Part shown: piece after piece, positions 54,294 to 64,000 of the stretch | How the letters are laid out: every line of letters begins with the position of its first letter | Position numbering within the stretch: position 1 is the first letter of the stretch | Assembly (NCBI RefSeq): GCF_040054535.1 | Contig: NC_090787.1 | Span: 16,258,001-16,322,000, forward strand | DNA: 64,000 nucleotides | Source of the DNA: Antennarius striatus | Taxonomy: Eukaryota; Chordata; Actinopteri; Lophiiformes; Antennariidae | Direction of reading: 5' to 3' | Program-made: the position numbers and the translations under genes | The notes under the pieces: model-generated | What the model was told of the DNA's origin: nothing | Databases searched by the model: none | The model's input: the letters and a program-made list of their open reading frames with translations, nothing else

Positions 54294-55600
54294 GGTTCAC
54301 CTGCAGGGGGATGCAAAATGTCTCACAATTACATTTACACAAGACAAGCCCTTCAGCTTGGAATGAACACAGTCCGACTTGAAACAGTTAAATATGACGT
54401 CTGTTACACGTTTTAGGGTTGTTTGTCTTTAACAGGAACCATAGTCATGACTCATTTTTGTGAATAGTAATACATTGTTTTGAAAAGAAATTGAAGCAGC
54501 AGAAAAATAAGGCGTAAGAGTTGAAGCTGCATTAAATGATGCAATTATTTGGGCCACTAAGAATTTACAACCACAACACAGCTGAGCTAACAAAGCCTGC
54601 ATGGAAAATTTGTGAAAATCTGAATGTTAGGTAAAAGCTAATGCGCATCTTCTAAAAAACAAAGCATGTCAGAAAGTATTGTTTTATAACAGCGATAACC
54701 AATTAGTTTCACAACAGTTCATTTTTCATGATTTCAAATTGGATACTTAGTGCTTTTCCTCACAGCTGACCAGTTGGTCTATAATTTAGGATTGACTTCA
54801 TCTCGTTTGGATGACATGTCAGCGTTGTCATTCAAAAGTGATGCAAAGTTTGTGATTTTTAGATTGGAAAAACATTCATATTACAGGTTTCAAGAATTAC
54901 AATACAGTCATTTGAAGTGTGACTGAGAGACAATCAAGTTCACCTCTTGAGACTCTAGTTCACAGCAGATATTAAATACTTTTAAAGCACTGTCATCCTC
55001 TAGTACTAAACGTGCAAGTTTAATTGAATCTTTTTCCCTTTTACCGTGACCAGCCTAATGCACACCTCCACCTGTCACACTGGAGGATTATTAAATTAAG
55101 ATTATTTGGTGATAAAGGAGATCAACCCACTGGTCAGTTTGGGGGGATTCATGACAGCGGATTGATCACACAATTTAAGACCCAACAATTGCTCACCAGT
55201 CTGTTTTAAAAGTAAAATAATGCAGACCCAACAACCTTAGAAATCTAGAGAAGCTTTAAAAAATAAAAAAAACACACACAGAACGATTTTACGTGTTCTT
55301 CTGAGTTGTTTTACCGAGAAACTGAAGCGAATGGAGTCCAAAACGCGACACACCTTAAAAAATCTGAATAAAAAAAAAACACACTCATAAATAAAGAAAT
55401 AACTGCTGTTAACCTGACACGTTGTTTAAAGCTCACCTGTCCGTCAGAAAAGATACCGACACACCTGATGGGAGTGGATCAGCCCACGACAGAAGGTCTA
55501 ATGTCATCAGTGGATTCACCTGTCGGCTCCTCAGGTGGGGAGTCTGGTTGAATAACTACTGGGGAGGGACTTGTGTCCTTAAAAAGAGCTCGAAATAGAA
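54294..55600 (-). promoter_or_regulatory. cbs: cbs 5' UTR, intron and probable promoter
   Basis: Seven bases before the ATG, an acceptor (CCCCCTGCAG) precedes GTGAACC and the start codon. A strong reverse-strand donor GGACAG|GTGAGC ends a candidate leader exon at 55437. The leader would therefore run from about 55.6 kb to 55437, with the intron 55436-54301. A TTTTTAAGG word near 55580 could be TATA-like. The start site is unproven. Confidence 0.5.
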
Positions 55601-56440
55601 CGGATTGGTTTATATTCTGTTTATTATGAACATGTTTGTCCTGTTCTTACAGAAAACAACGCTAAATGGAGCGTTTCTAATATTGGGTCTGTATTAATGA
55701 AAGAATTCCATGCTGACCTGTAATGCAATCTGAGAGAAATACACCTGTGTATTAAGACATTGTTTTAAAAAGTTTTTTTTTTTAAAACAAAGGTTAAAAA
55801 CATCATTACTGTAAAAGTGGGCATTGTAATTTCTGTAATTTGGATAACTTTTAGTTTCACTTATGTCGATGCTTAAACTTGTTTGAAATACAATTTGTCT
55901 CATCATTGCAGATACACCTGTCAACCGATCTTAAAGAGCCTAAGAGGGTTTTGTTCAGTTTAACTAATACAATTACCTTCAATTATGCACCGGCCCTGTG
56001 AAAATAAACACTACACAAAGCAAAAATGAATATAAAGTACTGTACCTCAAACACCAGTGATCAGTATTCAGTGTTTATCGACTCCTGACCGGCAGGGGGC
56101 GCTTCGCATCATGAAATACTAAAGGATGCTGGACTATAGAAACTTATGTCAGAATTTATATTTACAATAACATTTTAATTTTTGATTCCATACGTTCTCT
56201 AGAATTATCCGGCGATGTGACAAATTGTTGGACTTTTACAGTTGTATAAATCTAGATTTATGTTGTAATTATAATAGTCCTTTGCAAGTGCAGCTGCGTC
56301 TACTAAGTCCTGTCACTGGACTTTGTGATCCATGTTTGATGATGTATTGATCCTCTGATGACCTCACTCTACAGCCTGCACCACATGTCACGATGTTCAG
56401 CTGGGAAAGGTTTCATTTAGATTTACAATGTGAGTTTGAA
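55601..56440. other. Intergenic between u2af1 and cbs
   Basis: Under 1 kb of AT-rich DNA between the end of u2af1 and the probable start of cbs on the same strand. No RNA gene or element was recognised. Confidence 0.5.
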
Positions 56441-56974
56441 CATTTATTGTGAATATTGCAGGGAAGGGCACAAAATACCTCTTGGACTCAACATGATTCT
56501 CCTATTAATAACTGATCAAGCCTTAACAACCTATGATGTAATATTTGTGGATTTTATATTCAAAGGATGTGAGAAAAGAACTTTATTTAGAAATATTTTC
56601 TAAATATTCAGTGACTGAATTATACTTCGGAAGCTTATCACAGATGTTTTCTCACCATAACTAACACGAACATCAAATTTTATATCACAAAGACGAAGTC
56701 CAAGTCAAGACAAGTGTTGTCTCATCGTAGGAAACAAGAAATATTCACCAATCAGTCACGTTAAGTAAAAAGTTTCAATTTAATGAAGGTCAAAATCACT
56801 TTCAGAAATAAAAAAAAAAAAAAGCAAAGTTCTTCAATGCTGTCACAGCTTCAAACTCTGGTGGTACCTTTCAATTGTCCTACAGTGGATCTGGAAGGGT
56901 ACAAACTAAAAAAAAAGAACAAAACAAAGAACAAAGAACTGGGGATGGATGAACAAGTATTCATGACTCGTGGT
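56441..56974 (-). other. u2af1: u2af1 3' UTR (approximate extent)
   Basis: On the reverse strand, AATAAA signals lie at 56582-56587 and 56443-56448 downstream of the stop codon. Either could direct 3' end formation, and the longer version is drawn here. Confidence 0.5.
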
Positions 56975-59900
56975 TCAGAATCTTCCTGAACGTTCTCGAT
57001 CTCTGGAGCGGCGTCTCTCATGGTCGCGGCCCCCTCCGCCTCCTCGACCCCTGTCCCTGGAGCGAGATCTCCTCTCTCTTGATCGGGATCGAGACCTGTG
57101 GCGTCTGTGGATGTAAACAGGAAGGGTTGAGAAACGGCTACAACACAACTTCCTTTTTACATGCTTTGGTGGCCAAACATAACTGTTTGTACCCCTTCCT
57201 CCGGCGCCCGTAGAGCTCTCTCCTCAGCTCGCGTGAAATAGGCTTCAGGTGCATGAAGTTACAGAAGCCACCACGAGTGCATTCTCTGCAATGAGAGCAG
57301 GGAGGTGAAGAAAACAAACAGCATGACAGAAGAACCACATGTGAGGTGTTAGACTGGCAACAAAGAAAGAATTTTTTACACAGTCTCAATATCAGTGATG
57401 CGAAGTTTTCCTACTTCAACAGCCGCATCGATTGCCTTTAACTTAAAAACTATCATCATCAACCAACATCATCAGAAAAAACACGTCCTTTAAAAAAAGA
57501 CAGCTACTTTTGCTCATTCTGTTCCGTGTTTCAGTGGCTTCCTGCTGCCTCAACGCAGCAAAGCATTAACGTACATGAACACACCTCATTTAGAGACCAG
57601 AATCTGCGTCAGCACATACCGATAACCTGGTATTGCTCTTAGGAATTGGTAGCTTCAGTAAGGTAACCTTCCGAGGCCGTCTACTGTCACGTAGGACTCA
57701 CCCCATCTCATACTGGCGGCAGCAGGCTTCTCTGAAGTCTGTGACGGGGGAGAGCTCGGCGTGGATGGGCTGTCCGTTAAACCACCGGTTGTTCAGGTCG
57801 ATCACGGCCTTCTCTGCATCCTCTTCGTGACGGAACTACAGACGATCAGCAAACGACAGAGACAGGAGCTGAAGGCTGAAATCACCAGCGGCAGGTCGGA
57901 CACGATCGCAGGACAGCAGCACATTCACTGATTTACCGAGTGACACCCACCTTGACGTACACGTTTCCCACAAGATGGTCCCCGAGGTTGTCACACACGT
58001 TCATCTCCTCCACCTCTCCATACTTTTCTTCCATTTCTGTGAAGACCTCCTACAAAGACATAAAAATGAAACATGATATTGTATTTCTCAGTTTGGTTTT
58101 GGAAATTAAATGACAGTTGAATTCCAGAATGAGGTTTTTTTTTAACAATAACAGTTCTTACTTTCAATCTCTCTCATGCTCTCTTTGTGCTAGGTTTAAT
58201 TACGCATGGGTCTTAAAAGTTTTGCAGCAATCTAAGTTTTTGGAGAAAATATTAGTAGTTTTGTATTTATCATCAATGAGATTTGAGTGTCTTTATCATT
58301 TATTAAATTTATCATTTAAATTATCACTTTATTGATATCAATCTGATCCATGCTACCCTTCTAACTTCAGCAGATTGTGAGGAAGGACATGTGAAAGTTT
58401 TTCCAGAGAATTGAGTTCAATGCAGACACAACAAACTAAAGACAACAATCATAACACCAGTTACCTCAAAAAACTCATCATAGTGCTCCTGCATCTCCAT
58501 GTCACTGATGGCACCTACAACAGGAGATCAAGAAACGTAAAACAAAAGCCGTGGATGGATGTCAGGATGAATTCTGTCATCACCAGACATTTGACTTCTA
58601 CGGGACATTTAACACTCACAGGTCAGACCATCGGCAGACTGAGCGCTGTTCTGAGGGTTCCGGTAAATGTTCAGGAGGGCAATTGTCTGTAAACAACAAC
58701 AAAAACAACAAAAAACATTCTGGAGGTGATTTGTTTAAGAGGATTGAAGTTCAGAACTTTTAATATTTGTCATGAGAAACGAATCATTTCAACATTTTTA
58801 TGTCGTGGTCCACAAGCAAATATGACAATCAGATGGAACCAATAATACAGCCTGTCAAGTTATATTTGAAATGTACCGACACAAAAAGACATTCCATCCT
58901 CACTGATCAAACATCTACTGCAAACATCGAGTTAAATATAAAATCTATTTGTCTTGCATTGAAAGTAAAACATGTTCTGCATCTTTCACAATATTTATAT
59001 AACTGCTATTGGAATTACCGGTACTTAATTATCTTATTATTTTATGTATACTAAGACAATTTTAGACTTTACCTGGCTGAATGTCGGCTTATTATGTAAT
59101 CTTGAGCAGCGGTCACCATGACGACAGGCACCAATTTTAAAATAAAAAGAGCAGTTGACCCTGGAGGGAAAAAGGAGAACAAAATGAGTGTTTTTTATAA
59201 AAGCTAGCATCCGAATACGAATACTTTCTCTGGGAGTATGTCATTAGTCTGGCAGGCTTCTGACAGTGTTAATCAAGCTGTGGTTCCTACATCAACGTAA
59301 ATACGAAACCCAAAATAAGTTTAAGTTATTTGTACATTAACCATTTTCAGACACCTGATTAGGATAAGATACAGGTTTGTTCTGCTCGTCAACTTCTACC
59401 AACCAATTTTTTCCAGGAACAAAGAACCGTGTCACTGGTCATTCATAAGTAAATTTATAAGGTGTTCTGAATATATAAATGAAGTGAGCGCTCCCTTAGC
59501 CCGAGGTCCATCAAGCCTTTCACTAATAGACAATGGAATGACTGCTCCACTGTCAGCAGTCAGTCACGTCCACCGCTGGCACCCTGCTCTCCTCAAAGAT
59601 CCCAGCAGGTTCCCGCTAAGCTCGTGTGATAGGTATAAACAGTCTGGAGTTATCAGACTGTTTAGGAGTTACAGTCTGGGAGGACATCTCTTGGACACCA
59701 TCCACCGATGGTCATGCTCAGATGTTGATATCAGGAGTTTAAACGGGCAAGTAGGGGCCATACACATCAGAGTCATGTCACGAGTCACTATGATGAAGTT
59801 CACACACGTTGCATCAGCTTGGAATAAGATTTTTTTACAATGACTTTCACTGTGATTTTGAATCCAGCTCCGAGTGGCGTCATGGTTCTGGTTTCTACTG

Positions 59901-61249
59901 ACGACCGTTACCTCAATGTGTTCTTCACACATTATTTAAGGTACATTTCTTAAGATTTTCAACAATTCTCAACTCCTTTATCAAGATCAATCTGTAGTAT
60001 AAGCGTGTCCCTACTGGTGACAGGTCAGTCCACATAACATGTCCCCATTCCCCAGTGGTGTGTCTCCTTTGATTATATCTGCTTGCCGCGCCTCAGACAC
60101 AGATTCTGACCGACTGCTGAGACCGATCATGTCACTGAGGAATAATCTGAGGTATGATGGAGTCTGAGCCCCACAACCTTACACAGATAGTGTGCAGACG
60201 GTACACAAAAACCAGACATATGAGTGTAACCAGTTTCTGGAGGACTGATATCACAGTTGTAGACCTGACAGTGAAGAAGACGTGGAGGAAGAAAAGGCGG
60301 TGCATATACAGCACTCATGCAGATTGTGATGTCGTTTTTGTTCTTTTTTTCTGACTCATAAAAGCATGATAAGCATTAAAAGTTAATGAAAAAGATATTT
60401 TAGTTTGTTATTCTGATATTAAAATTACTCCCAACAAAATCGTAGATGAACAGTCAAACAAATCATTTTACATCGTTTGACTGTATTTTGAGATTCCCAT
60501 AAAAAAAAGTGAACTCAGAAAGTTTTATTCTTTTATAATACGGGTGATCAATATATTAATTAGGGAATGAATACTGTAGAAATTATTTAGAATAATTGTG
60601 AAGTTTGAGTGTGAGAGTTGAAAGAGACAAAGGATGAAGCATAACGTTGTTACAGCAATATTGATCAATGAATGCACACGTGCTAGGTCTCCTTCATCAA
60701 TCTCGTTCTGATTCTACTTTCCAGTGGGTTTATAACAGGCCGCATTGGGGCTACATAACCGGAGCTATTAACCGACATAGTAAGATGATGCTTAACCCAG
60801 TTCGTTGTGTCTAATTGTTGACTTCCCTCAGCCACAAAGGCTTCCGTGGGATTCATGGAGCACCGAACTCTGACTAACTCCAATCTAGATGTTGCGTTCA
60901 CATATCGCTTTAGCTCAATCTGTTCAGATTAACGACTTATTGGAGAAAATATCACTGAAACAGACCCTCGTTTCTGACTAGGATAGCATCGTTCCTGACC
61001 GGGAGCTAGCAACGCGGCGCGGCATAAATGTTAGCTTACTTGCTAGCACTAGCTATAGCTGAAGCTAAAGCTAATGCAATATTAACGTTATTAATTCATC
61101 AAAAAATACTCCTCTGTGAAGTATTACTCGTCACAGCAGACCTTGGAATAAATATCTGGTTTTATAAATATTCAACAACTCACTAAATGGAAATTAATTA
61201 CTCACTTATCTTTCTCTGTCCCAAAAATGGATGCCAGGTACTCTGCCAT
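56975..61249 (-). CDS. u2af1: U2 snRNP auxiliary factor small subunit U2AF35 (8 exons, 234 aa)
   Basis: Nuclear splicing factor that binds the 3' splice-site AG as a heterodimer with U2AF2. Reverse-strand exons: 61249-61206, 59160-59073, 58686-58620, 58514-58465, 58049-57951, 57835-57702, 57285-57193, 57104-56975. Exon lengths (44, 88, 67, 50, 99, 134, 93 and 130 nt) keep frame, and all introns are GT-AG. Landmarks: start [10 protein letters not shown]; zinc finger 1 Cys18, Cys27, Cys33, His37 with Ser34; UHM about 44-145; zinc finger 2 with Cys163, Cys169, His173 and Gln157; RS domain with a short Gly run; end RSGRF. The protein is nearly identical to human U2AF1 (240 aa) except a shorter Gly tract, Arg119 to His, and GLTC where human isoform a has GLRC. 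Only one copy of the 67-nt exon was found. Confidence 0.97.
59161..61205. other. First intron of u2af1
   Basis: A 2-kb intron with no recognised internal gene. Open frames at 59484-59932, 60127-60354 and 60683-60901 occur on both strands without family resemblance. Confidence 0.6.
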
Positions 61250-61330
61250 CTTGGCCTGATCGTGGTCCGCTTGTGTTCACCGCCAGCAGTTGAATCAACA
61301 CTTCCGCCGAACTCCTTCACAATAAAATGC
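61240..61330 (-). promoter_or_regulatory. u2af1: u2af1 core promoter with ETS-like and YY1-like sites
   Basis: On the reverse strand GGCGGAAGTG (61299-61308) is an ETS/GABP-type site. AAGATGGC at 61245-61252 overlaps the start codon and matches the YY1 core often found at the 5' end of housekeeping genes. No TATA box. Binding is inferred from motifs only. Confidence 0.5.
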
Positions 61331-61667
61331 AGTATAACGTAATTTACGCACTAAGTGCTTGTTGCTTGAGGAGTTTGTTTAAAATTAACAGTTTTTTCCC
61401 TTATTAACTTATAAATAGTATCTTGGCATGATTATAACAAAAATAATTATAACAAAAATAGTACCAAAAGTTGAAGCAACATTTGATTTCTCATGCATCA
61501 CAACTGCAATGTTTAACTTTTTCAATAATCAGTCATTCCTGTGTTTCCCATCAACATTGATTATCGTATAACAGTAATCCTCATGGATTGGAACAAACTC
61601 CTAATCTTATTCTCTCAAATGACATCTCATATAAATCAGGCGCACAGCAGAGTCTGCAGAGGATATC

Positions 61668-61760
<93 letters not shown>

Positions 61761-63500
61761 GCCTTAGCACGCAATATCATCTCATCGGGTTAGGTCGGAT
61801 TAGGTCTCCCATGTCTCCAATAGTTTCTTGTATTTTCAGCATGTTCACAAGGGTTGTCAGTCTGAATCTGCTTCTGGCTACATAACACTGACACACAATA
61901 CTGTAGAATGATGAGCATTCACTACATTGGTGATATCTCTGGTGAATATCCTGGCCTCCTTGTGAATGGCATGACTATGCTAATCATGGTAATCCTGATC
62001 ATGCTTTTTTTTTTAAACTGTGAATGTATAACTTTTAATATTGGGAGAAAACCAGATGAAATGGCACTTTAGATCTGAGCATGTCTATTGTATTGTTAAT
62101 GGTTAAAAACAAGATCCCAGCAACATCTGTTCTTGTAAGCTCATAGGCTGTCATACTACAGCACACTACACCATGTGTAGTTTTCTAGAAGTGGTGCCTG
62201 ATTTGTTTACAGTAATTGTGTATATGCTACTATGGTTTGCTAAAAAATGTGCAGACTCTTTTTAGCCTACTTTATTCTTGCACATCATTTAAACTGCAGG
62301 TAAATTATGGACATCAGAAGTCACACAAGCCAAACCTTGTACAGTGGTTCATTTTTTAATGTATTTGGTTACTGCACAAACATCAAAGTTCTATAAAGTT
62401 ACTGTGAAAACTGTCATTAATTGAGAGCACAAGACTTTATTTTGAAGGAAACCGGTAATACTTTAATAACATTTGTAATTTCGCCCTTTGGTGATGGCTT
62501 TCGAAATAAGAGTCGCTTTCATTGATTAACCTACAACAAAACGATTCAAACAAAATGCTTTATGTGCTCAGAAAGTATATCAATTCATTAGAACAAATAC
62601 CTCGAAATTGAATCCACAAAAAATTTAAACTCTAATGGCCTTAAAAACTATCTTTGTTTTAATGGCACTATATTAACGATACAGTAAATTATTAGTTACA
62701 AGTGTGAATTATAACACAGACACTTGAAGTTCTGGGTAAAGAAGCAATGTTTCTGTACAGTTGGGGTCTGTTTTAAAGGGCTCTTATTAAAACAAAGTCC
62801 TTAGATACAATTTCTGATAAGTTACAACAGTATGTCTAATTGTCCAGATTACCAAGATAATTGTACTGTGAGTATTTGAGGGGGCTACAGTTTAAGTGAA
62901 GGTTATAATATTTTCAATGAAGAATAAATTATACGTATCGTACATGTTTTGCCACTGCTAACATGGCATTTAATATCATATCTTGTTATGCTTAACCTTT
63001 AGAAGCACATAAGAATGTAAAAAACTATAACTATGTCCAAAAATATAACCATCCCATATCCGTTTCTCCATGTACATAGACACAAAAACATTTTTAAACC
63101 ATTAGCCGTGAAAAACGAAGCTGAATTAAAGAGAGGACAAAGGGTTGCTGCCTCTGGGCTCCATGTCTGGCACCCCCCCACTAGGTTCAATGTATCTGTG
63201 ACACGGTAGGGGCCCCTTATCACCAAGTATTAGGTATTAGTTGATCTTTGAATTAAAAAAGACGGGAGAGAAATGCATGATATGCATGCATGATGCTTTA
63301 AAATAACTTTAAATTGAGGAAGAAATTGTCTTTAAGTGTGTTTAGTAAATTTTAATGGACCACAACAGTGATTTTTAAAGCAAACCAGTGTCACGAAAAC
63401 ACCAATTAAATTGTTGTACACAAACACACACACATGTGGGCGCTTAAATCCCCGTTATGATGAATCCCAAACGTTGCGGTGCTAAGTTTTAGGGTATCGT
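61331..63500. other. Intergenic upstream of u2af1
   Basis: AT-rich, containing the (CA)n microsatellite at 61670-61759 and otherwise no recognisable gene, RNA or mobile element. Confidence 0.55.
61670..61759. repeat. (CA)n microsatellite
   Basis: About 44 uninterrupted CA units, 420 bp upstream of the u2af1 start codon. Confidence 0.98.
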
Positions 63501-64000
63501 TCACTGTCCTGCCAGTTAGTCTCCGCCCCTCCGGTGTGTGTTGTTGACCAAAACTTGCATTATACGTCTCGTTTGTCTGAATTTTGGCCGCTTATCCACT
63601 ACAGTTGAGCTGAATACACCCCAACAGCTGTTCAGACCGGGATTTGAAGAGGTATGGATGTTTATGCGACATTTACTTGTGCTAATGAAAGTGAATTGTC
63701 GCTCTGTACGAGGCCTGTTCATCGTGCTTTGGCTCTTCCCGCTATTTTTTTTTTAGCTTGCTAGTTAGCCGCCTATTTTCAAGTATGCTCATATTGAGAG
63801 CGTTGGCGTACTTCCGCTAATGCTATGCTAACACCACGTCGACGCCTGGAGGTGTTTTGTTTTTAGATCTGTTGAATATAAACTGATATTAACTACCTGT
63901 GGACAAACTTGGAAAGCTAAAAACAGTAAAGTGTTAGCCGGACTGCTAACAGTAAAGCTGATCAGAGTAGCTGTCGCGGTGCAGATCAGCGTTCAGCAAA
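63501..64000 (+). promoter_or_regulatory. Possible promoter/first exon of an unseen neighbour
   Basis: CpG frequency rises, with a GC-box-like CCGCCCCT at about 63523 and several CGs down to the window end. A donor-like AAGAG|GTATGG follows 63651. No coding start can be assigned and no downstream exon is in the window, so strand and identity are guesses. Confidence 0.25.

Overview
This 64 kb window is nuclear DNA of a ray-finned (teleost) fish. Evidence: compact intron-containing vertebrate genes with GT-AG (and two GC-AG) introns, very abundant CA/GT microsatellites, and dispersed repeats typical of teleost genomes (tRNA-derived SINEs, LINE 3' tails, short inverted-repeat DNA elements). There are no bacterial operons, CRISPR arrays or phage. 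Three protein-coding genes could be reconstructed exon by exon with every phase matching: sik1 (+ strand, CDS 15999-22460, 785 aa), cbs (- strand, CDS 54293-46856, 585 aa) and u2af1 (- strand, CDS 61249-56975, 234 aa). One intron-containing tRNA-Arg(UCU) gene lies at 42239-42330.

Layout: 1-14850 is intergenic, with microsatellites, a nested inverted-repeat element (about 1466-3393), a SINE fragment (6605-6735), and two perfect palindromic structures at 13101-13207. 14940-15516 is the GC-rich sik1 promoter and first non-coding exon, with a perfect cAMP response element. 15949-24575 holds the sik1 coding exons and a 2.1 kb AU-rich 3' UTR. 24.6-46.8 kb is a gene-poor gap between the converging sik1 and cbs genes. 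It contains repeat copies, the tRNA gene and a strong G-rich strand motif at 40.6 kb. 46.8-55.6 kb is cbs; 56.4-61.3 kb is u2af1. 61.3-64 kb is intergenic and ends in a possible CpG-containing promoter of an unseen neighbour.

The genes do not form an operon-like unit. sik1 encodes a cAMP-regulated AMPK-family kinase. cbs encodes the heme/PLP enzyme that commits homocysteine to transsulfuration. u2af1 encodes the small U2AF subunit that reads the 3' splice-site AG. The same three genes cluster on human 21q22.3, but CRYAA, which lies between U2AF1 and SIK1 there, is not seen here, and sik1 lies on the cbs side.

Most interesting points: cbs has two GC-AG introns plus two further weak GT donors. 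Its catalytic domain has lost the second Cys of the CxxC redox motif and has a short divergent loop where human CBS has residues about 284-301, so it may be a functionally diverged paralogue. A perfect 36-bp inverted repeat with a 7-nt loop at 13129-13207 has no obvious explanation. No wholly new biological system was recognised.
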